Assembly: GCA_036852015.1 (NCBI GenBank)
Contig: JAANDG010000003.1
Coordinates: 1,322,001-1,386,000, forward strand
Direction of reading: 5' to 3'
Origin: Pelodera strongyloides
Lineage: Eukaryota; Nematoda; Chromadorea; Rhabditida; Rhabditidae
DNA length: 64,000 nt
Of the stretch, positions 1-10,751 are shown piece by piece. The position numbers and the translations under genes were made by a program. The notes under the pieces are model-generated. The model was not told the DNA's origin and did not search any database. It was given only the letters and a program-made list of their open reading frames with translations. How positions within the stretch are numbered: position 1 is the first letter of the stretch; each line of letters opens with the position of its first letter.

Positions 1-760
1 TTCCGTAATTTTCATTATGACGGCACTTCGTCTCCATGTCTACACGTTCCCGAACACAAAAAATCGCATCCATTCAAGCGTGACTAATGCACTAACACGG
101 ATTTATTTTTCTAATTTTCTGTTCGCGTAACATACCACATACCCGTTTACATTTAAAAGTACTATGGGGGACTTCACGTTTCCCATTGTCAGCTAGTTGA
201 CCACATATGGTATTGGTGAACAATATACACAAATCTCAACTCTATTATCAGGTATTTCGCTGATTGTTGAACATTCAAAGTGTATTATAATCGTGGAATA
301 TTAATTCGTTCACTGAAATTCACGCGGCAGGTGTGCCATACGTGCGCCAAACGTGCGCCAACACACCTTGACCCCCGGAGAACCTCCTTTCGCCGAAGTT
401 TCACTTTGTTGCCGTGATAAAATCTATAATACTCGTAACTTGTTTAGCCAAGTCGATGTTGTTTTCTTATAAGAACAACAATATACTGTAACAAAAAGTT
501 ATAATCTATTTGTTTACAACTCGAAATGCACTCAACCAATATGTTTTTGTATTGTGTTGGCAAAATTTCTTTCTTTTATTCTCAGCTTCTCACTTACCAT
601 CCTCGTTTCCCATACTATATCGTCGCATTTCCGGTGGACGTCTCTCAAAACTTCATTGTTCTCGCAAAGAGGCGTTGACACGACCTTTTATGAAAAGGTA
701 AATGGAGAACAAGTTGAGAAACAACGCTCACCGAAAAGAATATTTTGTCTTTTTTGAGGA
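1..760. other. Intergenic, no gene seen
   Basis: AT-rich flank upstream of the Kunitz gene. I see no exon with splice sites and no palindromic MITE. A GC-richer patch near 330-400 has repeated GTGCGCCA words. A pyrimidine-rich run followed by GAG at 756-758, two bases before the ATG at 761, could be a spliced-leader acceptor, but this is weak. Confidence 0.4.
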
Positions 761-1731
761 ATGTTCAAACAAATTCTTCTTCTACTATCAGCTATAAGTT
801 CCTTGGGTAAGTTGGCATTATTCAACCCATAAGTTGAGACTAATTTGGTTTCAAATTACCGTATTTTGGAACCACATGAGAATATTTTTTTAATGTTTCA
901 TATTATATGTACAGGTTTCGTACAAAAATACGGTATTATTGACAGAATCACACCGATTTTTTTGGGATACTTTGAAACCCCTGGCACCATTAATTCAAGT
1001 TTCTACGTTTCGGGAGATATGTGCACTTGCATTACTACTCGAGTACATTTTACGTTTTTTTCCCTGTGCAACGTTTTCTTGTGTGACTTATCGATTTGTC
1101 ATCGACTGATCTTCCACATATAAATGCGTTTCATTCAGCATTCGCGCAGGATTGCAGTGTGCCAAAGGAGCGCGGCTATGCGTGTCACGATGCGGGCATG
1201 AAGCAACGTTTCTTCTACGACCAGGAATCCGGTATTTTTCATGAACACGTTAAAACAGTAGTGTACCTACTTTGGGAAATTTGCGCAATTAAATCCTCTG
1301 CTTTTCGGGAGTTAAACGAAATGAAATGATTTATTACTGTCAGCCAAAAATCAATCAGCGCTCGTACAAACAATAACATTGAAATCAACAAAAAAGATAC
1401 ACGTAAGTATGCAATATTCGTAGTTGTCATTTACAATTTTTTTTTTCAAAATTATCCGTCTAGGTGTATGTATCCCCTTCTTATTCCTGGGATGCGGTGG
1501 AAATGGAAATAGTTTTGCCACATTTGATGAATGCAATAAGGTATTTCCTGCTTTTATTATACAGATGGTTACATTTTTAAAGCGAAATGCTAGCCCCTTT
1601 GGAAAATTTGCATATGATGAGCAAATCCTATCCTATGCTAATTTTGTACGATCGTCCACGGCAATCGTACAAAATTAGCATAGGATACATAGGATTTGCT
1701 TATCATATGCAAATTTTTTGTGTGTGTGTGC

Positions 1732-1781
<50 letters not shown>

Positions 1782-3288
1782 GTGTGTGCGTGTGTGTGCG
1801 TGTGTGCGCGCGCTAGAATAAGCATTTTTACTGGTTTTGTTGTTTCTACAGGTTTGCATCGAAAAGAAACTACCACAAAAGCATGAACCAAAAAAGAAGC
1901 TCACGGGTGAGTTTGACACGCTAACAGGTTAGTATAACTAGTTTTCACTTTGCACTATGGGAATGCTTTTTGCATAAATTTATCAATAAATCCTGGTATA
2001 TTTTCGTGGCAGCTATTCTACAATCAGGGTCCTCACCTTCTACAAACCAGTTTTGAATCCTAACGATTTCTCTTTTTTTTCCCTTCTATTTGGAGCAATT
2101 TTTATACTTTACGCCCTTTCTGACACTATATGCCAGCTTGGAAAGTTTTACAAAAAAAATACTTTTGACATAAACTCACACCACCTTTTCCATTATTAAT
2201 ATTTATTCTAACTCTTAAGTTTTGCCGTTAAATCTCGCTATTAAATTGTAATAATATTTCATTTTTCTACCTTTGCAATATGCAACTTATAACTTTATTA
2301 GTCTTTGTTTATTAAGGGTTGCACATCGTTTTCTTGCACCGTGATCTGCAAACATGCAGTATCACCATCACATCATCGTAGATTTTCGTAGTACTAACAA
2401 TTAGTTGGTATGTATGTCGCAGGGTCACCACAGAAGCAATTAACTCTATAGGAAATCTTAATTGTTTAATTAAAATGTTCTGAAACTCAAGTAACTTCAG
2501 TTGATGTATGTGATGTGCTTACCGACGCTAAGATACGAGAAGTGGCCCAGTCGTGTTCGGAGGAAAACGATGGCCCTTGTAAGAGTGGATACGATTGCGT
2601 GAAGGGATGGTGCTGTCCGTCGAAGGGTAGGAGACTTTATCATTTTCGACTTTCTAATTTCGGCTTTCTCATTTTCTACTTTATTTTTAACTGATTGCGA
2701 GTTCCTAAAAAGGGCCTTACTTTTCTAGTGCGTGTTCCTGTATTCACGGGTGTTTCAATATACATATGTGGTGGAATTTTGTTAAAGCGAAATACCTGCC
2801 GGCTTTTGACACACACAGCTTTCTTATGCAGCTTATGCAAATGAACATAAACTACAATAAAAAAATCGAGCTAAACTCGAGTAACTTAGCATAAATACGT
2901 AAGAATTCAGTTGTCCTCGATGCGTTTCAAAAGCCGGCCGGTATTTCGCTTTAAATTTACAATTGGGCTTTATTTGCATAATATTTATGTAATATTCCCT
3001 CAGCTCATATTTGTGATCTTCCCTATGACTCTGGGGATGACAACGCCGCTTTTCATCATTACGGACGGTACGTCTACACCCCGGGACTGAAGAATTGCCT
3101 GAAGTTCAGCTACTTTGGAGAAGGTTCGGTTTTTTTACACTATCAAACTTATTTCAGAATTTCTCTACTTTTACTCATCATTTTGAGAATTTGTGGATTA
3201 TTTACTCTCCCAACTTCTTTTTACTTTACAACAAAGTTTATATTTGTTTCCAAAGTGTTCAGAGAGGGAGAAAGAGAAAGAGGGATAG

Positions 3289-3321
<33 letters not shown>

Positions 3322-3480
3322 GAGGAGGGAGCGTAAAATATGAAAGTTGGCAAATATAGATAATATTATTTAGCCGGAAACTACAACAACTTCAAGACTT
3401 ATAAGGAATGCCTCGAGTTTTGTGGCCCGAAAAAGCCGACGCAGGAAAAGAAAAAGAAGCAGCACGAGCACGAGAATTGA
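761..3480 (+). CDS. Secreted protein with two Kunitz domains and a central six-Cys domain
   Basis: Seven exons: 761-806, 1139-1231, 1464-1540, 1852-1906, 2501-2626, 3004-3123, 3374-3480. They join in phase to 207 aa. Residues 1-18 are a signal peptide (MFKQILLLL core, likely cut after AFA). Kunitz 1 (21-74) has all six Cys (21, 31, 49, 57, 70, 74), and the last three spacings (7, 12, 3) match the BPTI family exactly. The expected P1 residue after the second Cys is His32, not Lys/Arg. A Lys-rich linker leads to a six-Cys block (94-129, ending CKSGYDCVKGWCC) resembling Lustrin-type Cys-rich repeats. Kunitz 2 (136-189) keeps Cys 136, 164, 185 and 189 but lacks both Cys of the 14-38 bridge; Glu172 holds the Cys38 position. 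The tail is Lys-rich. Kunitz domains usually inhibit serine proteases, and nematode multi-domain forms often serve cuticle or secretion roles. Here inhibition is uncertain for both domains. Intron 1 holds repeat G, intron 3 a MITE plus (GT)n, intron 5 an A-family MITE. Confidence 0.85.
845..985. repeat. Repeat family G (copy 1), in intron 1 of the Kunitz gene
   Basis: Shares ACCGTATTTTGGAAC, CATATTATAT and GGTTTCGTACAAAAATACGGT blocks with 61245-61392 and, inverted, with 57679-57830. The ACCGTATTTT and AAAATACGGT blocks are complementary, so the unit can fold back. All copies end near TTTGAAACCCC or its equivalent. Confidence 0.55.
1577..1811. repeat. C-family TTAA MITE with right end replaced by a (GT)n microsatellite
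   Basis: Starts TTAAAGCGAAATGCTAGCC like the full copy at 62508-62678. The central palindrome runs through ATTTTGTACGATCG and its complement. After the second ATATGCAAATTT the expected GGCTAGCATTTCGCTTTAA end is missing and (GT)n runs from about 1721 to 1811. It lies in intron 3 of the Kunitz gene. Confidence 0.75.
2782..2954. mobile_element. A-family TTAA MITE (A1)
   Basis: A 173-bp palindromic element from TTAAAGCGAAATACC to GGTATTTCGCTTTAA. The inner core carries a TTATGCAAATGAACATAAA block common to the family. It is non-coding and sits in intron 5 of the Kunitz gene. Confidence 0.85.
3251..3335 (+). repeat. (GA)n microsatellite
   Basis: Imperfect GAGA/AGAGAAAG tract in intron 6 of the Kunitz gene. 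Confidence 0.9.
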
Positions 3481-3498
3481 ATTCAACTTTACAACATT

Positions 3499-3504
3499 AA
3501 TAAA
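3499..3504 (+). terminator. Poly(A) signal of the Kunitz gene
   Basis: AATAAA 19 bases after the stop codon, in a run of overlapping AATAAAA words. Confidence 0.6.
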
Positions 3505-3644
3505 ATAAAATATTTGTAATAAAATATTTATGACAGTACTTCTAGCTATACACTACACATCTGCAAATAAATACATTAATTTTTTTGATGGTAAAATTTT
3601 TCAATTATAGAGTGTATATTACAACCTTTATAAATAAATATTTT

Positions 3645-3775
3645 ACGCGTCAAGAGCGTGCACCTTTATTCAAGGGGGAAATACATAGTTTCAATGTTTT
3701 GCTGACATGTTCCGCAGAGGTCCTGAGCCTGAGCAGTAGGCGACAAGTTCCAGATGACAAATTGCTCGACGTCTT
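3645..3775. repeat. Repeat family M (copy 1)
   Basis: Contains GCGTCAAGAGCGTGCACCTTTATT and GCGACAAGTTCC...ATGACAAATTGC. Both blocks recur at 24930-25045, and the first recurs inverted near 24794 and 29115. It is probably a dispersed non-autonomous transposon. Confidence 0.55.
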
Positions 3776-4525
3776 CGGGCTAGGGCTAGGAGCGAGGGAA
3801 ACATAGACTTCTTATCGCCCATGGTTCCCTTGCCTCTATCCTTTTTTAGACATAAGTAGTGTAATTGCACAAATATTACACGTACACGAAAAGTCTGGGA
3901 ACGTTTCCGCCTCTTATATGTGATTATAGCTTACATATCTAATAGTAAGAATGCACGCTTATGTGTTAGTGACGACAGTGTCCAGCTACCGTTATACAGC
4001 GCTGTCCAGCGCTCGCCTAATTACCTTTGCTCGATGCTCAGTATTTCCGCTTACCTTTACACATGTTCCTTTTTACCGTTTCGCTGTCTTGTCTTACTTG
4101 TATTTTATTTTAATTATATATGTTTCTGTGCGCTTTGTGATGTAATAAATTATTATTCTTATTATTATACTATAAACTAGAACCAGTTCAAGTTGATATA
4201 CTACAGAGAGAGTACTCTGTCTCTGACATTCCTGCGCCGTCTGTACTGTTGCCAAAGCGTATGGTACACATAGTAGCTTTAATTATCTAGCCTAGCAAAG
4301 CAATTAGCATACACGTAACAGCAGGTCATTAGCGTTCCCACATTCTAGGTGTTCGCTTTTCTCAGAATCTCTTGATGGAGCATGCTCTCTTCTAGTTGTC
4401 TGACGTCGTCATGGCCACAGACACACTAAGCGCTTCAGAAAGGGCATATGCTCTAGGAGGCTAATGTCAAACCCGAGGCCAGACTAGCCGGAAATTCTGA
4501 AATCGAACTTTCCCTTTTCAAACAC
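3776..4525. other. Intergenic, nothing recognised
   Basis: AT-rich DNA between repeats. No exon-like stretch with splice signals, no tRNA and no clear transposon end were seen. Confidence 0.35.
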
Positions 4526-4692
4526 TTAAAGCGGTATAACATACGGTTTTTGAAAAGTATGATGGACAAATTGCATCCACTTGTTGTACGCAAATACGAT
4601 GAGTAGACTAAACAATCGCCCAGTCTTTTACATACACGTAATGTGACTACAGCGTCTAAAATGCGTTTAAAAAGGCTATTATTCCGCTTTAA
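4526..4692. mobile_element. B-family TTAA MITE (B1)
   Basis: Left end TTAAAGCGGTATAAC, right end TATTATTCCGCTTTAA. The arms have diverged but a GTATGATGGACAAATTGCAT block typical of the family is present. Confidence 0.65.
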
Positions 4693-4864
4693 ATGGGAAT
4701 ATATTTCTCATATGTTTTGGCAACTAAATGAGATAAAAGATAAAACTTTGTTTCTGGTTGTTCTTTTTTCGGATTTGCTCTATTTTTTTTTGTTCTTATT
4801 AGATACAATTACGATCTCTCTAGTCTTGTAATGAGTTATTCTACACGTCCGTTATTTTAGGTCT

Positions 4865-5043
4865 TTAAAGCGAAATACCGGCCGGTTTTTGAAACGCATC
4901 GTGGAAACTGAATTCTTACGTATTTATGCTAATTAGTCGAATGTAGCTCGATTTTTTATTCTGATTTATGTTCATTTGCATAAGCTGCACAAGAATGCTG
5001 GTGCACTCGATGTGTTTCAAAAACCGGCCAGTATTTCCATGAT
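4865..5043. mobile_element. A-family TTAA MITE (A2)
   Basis: Left end TTAAAGCGAAATACCGGCC. The right arm reaches ACCGGCCAGTATTTCC, after which the terminal CGCTTTAA is degraded. The core block TTATGTTCATTTGCATAAGC is shared with other copies. Confidence 0.8.
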
Positions 5044-5319
5044 ATAAATAACAGTAAGTGATGATATTATGCGTTTCCTGCGTTACTACGCAACTAAACT
5101 TAACGGGCTTCGCTAATGGATTTGTTTACACATGTGTAATGCATGTAATGTTCAACCATGTGCTATATTATAATTCCGCAATTGTGCCCTTTCTTCATAA
5201 ACTATTTATAACTCTATAATCCTTTTTGTTTTGCTCATTTTCTTACCTTACATTCTGACGCTCTACACCACACGCATTATATATCTGGAGCAGAATTATA
5301 TCTCACCTTCTCTCTCCCC

Positions 5320-5339
5320 CTCTCACTCTCGATTCACCT

Positions 5340-5378
<39 letters not shown>
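5320..5378 (+). repeat. (TC)n microsatellite
   Basis: TCTC tract about 60 bp upstream of the likely leader acceptor of the next gene. Confidence 0.85.
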
Positions 5379-5381
<3 letters not shown>

Positions 5382-5430
5382 TCACCTCGCTCCGCGAAAA
5401 CAAAACTTTTTGATTCAGTCCTTTAACTTT

Positions 5431-5433
5431 CAG
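5431..5433 (+). promoter_or_regulatory. Possible spliced-leader acceptor
   Basis: Pyrimidine-rich AACTTTCAG lies 12 bases before the ATG at 5446 with no clear upstream exon. In nematodes this is the usual look of a trans-splice site. An unseen 5' exon would also explain it. Confidence 0.4.
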
Positions 5434-5445
5434 TTTCTCCAGTCC

Positions 5446-5692
5446 ATGGTTATCTCGCGCAGTGCTTCGTCAACATGGAGCGACTGTCCAGAGCGTATAG
5501 TCAGCCATCACTACAGATTATATACAAATGTACGACCGGTAGTTGACACGTCGCCACCGTTTTCGATGTATAACAGCCCGAAAAGTAAGTTGGCCTCAAA
5601 AACGTGCGGCGGCTTGTGTTGCGCTTATGATATTGCTACTCTCTTCCAATGGCGTATGTGTATGTGTATGTGTGCGTTGTCTGTGTGTGCGT

Positions 5693-5737
<45 letters not shown>

Positions 5738-8700
5738 TTGGTGTGTATGCGTTGTGTGTGTGTGTGTGTTGTTGGTGTGTATGTGTTGTGTGTGTTGTGT
5801 GTGTGTGTGTGTGTGTGTATGTGTGTGTGTTTGTGATATTGCATAAGGAGTAGCTAAAACAAAAAGGGAACATATTAAACATAGCCATTTGTGTACGGTA
5901 TATAAAATATATTTGAAACGTATGCTTGACAACTGCATTCCTATGTTTTATGTGGAAGATTCTGTGCATGCGTATGCCTGAAGGGCACAGAATTGTATAT
6001 GATTCATGGAACAAAATTATACTGCATACATTTTCCAAAGCACAAGCTGTCTCATTGGCGATCGCCCTTTTCGAAGCTTGTAATCGCGGGCGCGCCCTTC
6101 TGTGATCCGAGTGGCCCATCGGTTGTCATGTTTGGGCTTTATTTTTTGTCAGCGCCTATAAGCATCGTTAAATATTAAATAACAACACATAAAAAATTGA
6201 ACGTTGTGCGTCAATGCATCAATATTTTCATCATACATCATCATACATCATAAATCATATTGTCCTTTAGGTGTGCACTACGTACCAAGGCGCGCTTCCT
6301 CTGCTGACCCTACAAAACGTCGTCGAAGGCCCCTAATTGCTGTGAGTTGGCGATTTATTTAATTATCCGAATTTTCTCCTGATCTATCAATGACCATTCA
6401 GTAATGTTTGTCGTCTTTCATAAATTTGCTATTCTATGCTGTTGATATCATCATGATACTAATTTTGGACATTTTCTGTGGCCGTATGCACGAACGGTGG
6501 GAGCCTTCCCGGCAGGGAGAATTTGTCTTTACGTGCCTCAGACTTGTGTGCCCATCTCTTTCTCTGATCTCCCACTGGGAGGCTGGGAGCATACTCCCAG
6601 CGTTCGTGCACACACGGCCACAGAACTTACTGTGAACACAAAAAGGCTGAGGAACATTTTTTGAGAATATAACTTGTTCTTATTTCTTCAGCCGACAAGT
6701 AAACCACAACGAGAGTTGTCCGACTTTTTGAACGAGAGTGGAGGGCTAACAAAATCACTGAGATTACCTCTACCAGTGCTACGGTACGCAGTTTCCTTAC
6801 GCGTCGATATCTTATTGATGGCTAATTTAGCGCAACATCTTTCATTGACTGGGTTTAACACTCAATTATTCAATCAACTATTCAATTTACATAGCGTTAA
6901 CTCTAGTTTTTCAAGCACTTGGCTGCTAGCTATGCGACTTTCTATTTAGATTCATTATTTTTGATTTAATATCAGGAATCCTCTAAATGAAGTGGTGCAA
7001 TCAAAACTTCTGAGATCGAAGGACTATCAGCCGCCATTGCATAGAAAGAAGAAGGAGGATGAGGTGATTAGGCTCACGCTTAGGCTTAGGCTCAGGCTCA
7101 GGCTTAGGCTTAGGCTTAGGCTTCGGCTTAGGCTTAGGTCCTTAACTCCTTGGTCCTTATAGTGTATATTGTAAACAGTAGAAGCGACCCAATTTGCCAC
7201 TGTCAGGTACTACTACGAGCCCTCCTAAAATATAACGAATACGGAAACCTACTAGGTTATTGAAATAAGTTGTATTACTATTTAGTGAGTTTTCAAGCTA
7301 AAACACCCTTTGTGCGGACCGTGTTCTGCGGGGTGCTCGATGTGCCATGCGGGACTTTCGAATAATTTTTATTTGGTGAAAAGCGATTTAACTTAAAAGG
7401 AAAGAAGTGACGATGTCCAACAACTGGACACTAGTAGTGCAATTCCTCAGCAACTGAGGCGCGAGGTGGATGTTCTGCAACAGAACAATTTGGAGATGAG
7501 CCCCAGCAACAGGGACTACCGTCAAAGCGGCCTAGAGTTAACCTAACCTCCACTTAAATACTGGTAATGGTGGGCGGAGCCTAATAGATCATGCGGGGCG
7601 AGATATTAGCAACAACTATGCGCGCAATTAATCGAATAACAACAAAATGTGAGTCATGAGGAAGAAAGTTAACTCAAACGTTTATGTATAGTTTCTTTCA
7701 GGAATATATTGTAAAACAGCATACCAAATTACCCCCAACTCCACCAAGACGCCAATCTTCAGCATATCGAGAAAAGGTTACATATTGTTTCAATTTTTTT
7801 TCAATCAAAAGCGTGCAGTGACTACGTCGCGTGCCACTTTCGATAAACAACATCGATTACAACGAAATGCAGAGGAGTTGTGCGATTCTATGTATAAAAA
7901 TATAACTAAATTAAATTAAATTAAATTAGATAACATCTGAAAATATTAGGAATACGATAAATAGGAATACAAAATATGGGAGGGTCATCTCGTTTCGACC
8001 CCTAAGTCATAGACGAGGATTTAGCCACCGGGGAGGGGTCATCGTCAGTATGATGCCCCGGTGGTATTGTAATATAGGATTAACTACTCTACGAGTTCGC
8101 ACACACTTTTTTTTAATTCCGACATGCTATCATTTGCCATCTATGATCGAGGAATATCAGAAAAACATGCATTAAAATGGCTAACTAAATACTATGATTC
8201 AGGTACACACCGGTGTAGAAAGGTCTAAACTACTTCGTTTCAAAGACGACGTCTACAATGATGTGATAGAACGAGGAGTGTACACAGATAGGTTGGTATT
8301 GCTATGTGTAGCGGTATTATCTAACTGAAGCTTACCTTACCACCGCTGTCAGCTTTATGATTCATGGATACTTTATATTATACCAAACATGCAGCGCTTC
8401 CGCTAGTTGTATCACTAAAATTTAGATGTTAGCTCTCGTTGTCATAGTCTTCACAGATATGTCATGTGATAGTTCAGTATCGATAAAAAGACTGTGGATA
8501 AAAATATTAAATCGAGCCAATTTTTGTATTTTATAATAAATTAAATATATATTCAGAATTATCGAGGACGCTGTGAACACTGCAATGGAGAAATGGGCGG
8601 GCGAAATGAATTTAGTAGGTCAAATGTTTCATTCAAACACTTGTGGACAGGCACTTTATGAAGTTGTTAAAGCGAAATACCAGCCGGTTTTTGAAACACA

Positions 8701-10562
8701 TCGAGCAGACCAGAATTCTTATGCAGCTTGTGCAAATGAACATAAATTAGAATAAAAAATCGAGCTAAACTCAAGTAACTTAGCATAAACACGTAATAAT
8801 TCAGTTGTTTTCGATGCGTTTCAAAAATCGGCCGGTATTTCGCTTTAAAGGGTCAGGCCCATTTCAAATGACCCCTATTTTTGATGATTCCATCTTATTC
8901 TTTATGTCAAATATAGTAGGATACGATATTTTTCTAATTCTCAAGCGCAAAATTCACGCAGTATTCAGCAATTTACCATGGCCAGTCATACCCAACTATT
9001 TATCGCAGTTGTCACGGCCCCTCGCTCTAATTGGGCAATATGCTCTATTGGGCGTGGCAATTGCGATATTGGCCAATTAGAGCGAAGGGGCGTGACAACT
9101 GCGATAAATAGTTGGGTATGACTGTCAATGGTAAATTGCTGAATACTGCGTGACTTTTGCGCTTGAAAATTAGAAAAATATCGTATCCTACTATATTTGA
9201 CATAAAGAATAAGATGGAATCATCAGAAATAGGGGTCATTTGAAATGGGCTGACCCTTTAAAGCATAAAGTATAAAGATAATGTATAAAGTATAAAAATA
9301 GTCGCAATATTAGGAAAAGTAGTTATAATTAGCCAATTCTTGTAGTTCAATGCAACATATATAGATTCACAAAGGTCAGAGCAATGATAACGATACTATT
9401 CTAACAATAATCTGTAATATGTAATAAAGTAAACAACGTTTGTACTTACACATGTATAGATCGTCATTATGTATTCTAATTGTTTTTCATCTTTCAGCCA
9501 GAAATGGAGCTCATACGAGAGGAAATTTTCCAAGAATTTAGTGTCACACTTTTGAAGGTTATTTATTTATTTATTTATTAAATAACACCACATGGTGCGC
9601 ATCACAATGAAATGAAGAAAAGAAACTAGTATATAACTCGTCGGGTTGTCGTTCATTAGCAAACAGGCTTCGTGTTTCATTTCGTAGAGTAGAGTAGAGT
9701 TTCGTGCTTACTATTATCGACTGCGAGTATACGTATTCAACAGGTCATACTGAAACACTCGGACAAAATGTTAAAGTGGAAGCGCACGTGATTTCTGAAA
9801 CGAATGATGGACGATTACTTTTCATGTATTATATGCAAAGTTCTATGCCCGTGTTTGAGGGCAGAGCATATAATATGCATATATAATGGAAGTGCGCAGT
9901 GCTAGTTTCACAAACCGCGTGCTATACCGCAAGTAAAAAGCTAATGACACTCACATCACACTCACACACTCTTTCAGGCTACAAGTAACCACCGACGACG
10001 TAGAAGTTTGGAACAGGGCAAATCATCAAAAGACTTCGAAGTCGAGGAACTTGACGCGTCCAGCGCGCGTAGTCTTGCTTCAAGGTTTGTTTATCCACCA
10101 CATATGACAGCATGGTATGGGATAAGGTAGTAATGAAACGTTTCATGAAACGTTTCATTACTTTTCGTATACCCTTATTTTTAACAGTTTTGCGCGATTA
10201 CAGCGCGATACTGCGCTGATATTTATATTCATTTGCATCCAACATATGGGAATTGAGTTGTCCATTTTACGTTTCAAACACGACTGTTACAGCGCTTTAA
10301 ACTTGCTCACTTCAGGCTTGAAAAGCAGGCAGTGCTGAGTGACGGCGGGAGTGCCAACTCCACGTCTCAGTCTTCGTCATCAACCAAGAAGGACTCGACA
10401 TCGTCCTCGACGACGTCTTCTAGCGGAAACAGAAGGTCGTCCGATGCTGAATCCAAGTCGTCGACGTCAGCCTCCGAATCCTCGTCTCATGCCTCAGCAT
10501 CATCAAAATCGGAGCTCAGCTCACTACATTCAAATCAATCGGAGGGATCGTTCTTTGACTAG
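5446..10562 (+). CDS. SPATA7-like candidate with Ser-rich C-terminus
   Basis: Ten exons: 5446-5584, 6271-6341, 6692-6783, 6976-7063, 7702-7776, 8203-8291, 8557-8614, 9498-9557, 9978-10084, 10316-10562. They join in phase to 341 aa. No signal peptide or membrane segment is seen. Basic patches occur near residues 57-69 and 135. Residues 168-189, which cross the exon 6/7 join, read FKDDVYNDVIERGVYTDR then IIED. This matches in pattern the stretch of vertebrate SPATA7 (acidic helix, Gly, hydrophobic pair, S/T-N/D-R, then an acidic helix). An RKKK-E motif after YQPP may match another short SPATA7 block. Residues 260-341 are mostly Ser/Thr with scattered charges. SPATA7 is a ciliary transition-zone protein in vertebrates; that role here is inference from a short motif recalled from memory, not from an alignment. 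If the motif match fails, this is an unknown intracellular protein. The gene structure is more certain than the name. Confidence 0.65.
5650..5831 (+). repeat. (GT)n microsatellite, compound
   Basis: About 180 bp of TGTG with TGTA and GTTG interruptions in intron 1 of the SPATA7-like gene. It creates long spurious open frames of Cys-Val and Thr-His repeats. Confidence 0.95.
6475..6624. mobile_element. Inverted-repeat element, about 150 bp
   Basis: Ends are TCTGTGGCCGTATGCACGAACG and its near-complement CGTTCGTGCACACACGGCCACAGA. A second internal pair (GGTGGGAGCCTTCCC / GGGAGCATACTCCCAGCG) extends the fold. It is unlike the TTAA families and sits in intron 2 of the SPATA7-like gene. Confidence 0.6.
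7078..7138 (+). repeat. Interstitial telomere-like tract (TTAGGC)n
   Basis: About ten GCTTAGGC/GCTCAGGC units with single-base variants, in intron 4 of the SPATA7-like gene. It is the longest of the seven tracts in the window. Confidence 0.9.
7390..7546 (+). other. Coding-like fragment in an intron, unrecognised
   Basis: One frame reads as an acidic, Gln-rich stretch (SDDVQQLDTS ... REVDVLQQNN ... GLELT, stop). Another 20-25 codons of coding look follow in a shifted frame. It has no fitting splice sites to the surrounding gene. It is probably the remains of a mobile-element ORF. Confidence 0.25.
7981..8075 (-). ncRNA. Structured motif with hammerhead-like boxes (copy 1)
   Basis: Reverse complement of this stretch matches 45342-45420 almost base for base while the flanks differ. 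Conserved parts: a CACCGGGG/CCCCGGTG hairpin, CTGACGA (CUGANGA box), GACCCC/GGGGTC pairing, CCTCGTC, and GAAACGAG. See the Penelope-like element copy and the findings. Ribozyme activity is not shown. Confidence 0.35.
8667..8848. mobile_element. A-family TTAA MITE (A3)
   Basis: Runs TTAAAGCGAAATACCAGCC to GGCCGGTATTTCGCTTTAA, in intron 7 of the SPATA7-like gene. Its right TTAA is also the left TTAA of the next element. Confidence 0.85.
8845..9261. mobile_element. Long palindromic TTAA element (family D), 417 bp
   Basis: Starts TTAAAGGGTCAGGCCCATTT and ends AAATGGGCTGACCCTTTAA. The two arms are nearly perfect complements over about 190 bp, folding around a short centre near 9050. A half copy begins at 60007. 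Confidence 0.8.
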
Positions 10563-10745
10563 AGTCGTTTTTAAAGTGGTATGGTGCGTGGTGAGATATA
10601 TATATATATATGCTAGCCGAGTAAATGTGACCCACAGAAACGCGACTGTCTACTACTAACATCTGGATAAACCATTCTGTATACATTTCCTAAAGCAAAC
10701 TATTCTAGAAATTGAATTGAGGAGATATTGATTATGTTCGTAAGT

Positions 10746-10751
10746 AATAAA
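10746..10751 (+). terminator. Poly(A) signal of the SPATA7-like gene
   Basis: AATAAA about 185 bases after the stop, followed by an A-run. No better candidate lies nearer. Confidence 0.45.

Noticed and set aside
1703..1919. Long Cys-Val or Thr-His open frames on both strands
   Set aside because: They are translations of the (GT)n microsatellite; the same holds for 5410-5853 and 5596-6119.
8805..9239. Mirror-image open frames on both strands
   Set aside because: They lie in the two arms of the 417-bp palindromic TTAA element and encode the same peptide on opposite strands.
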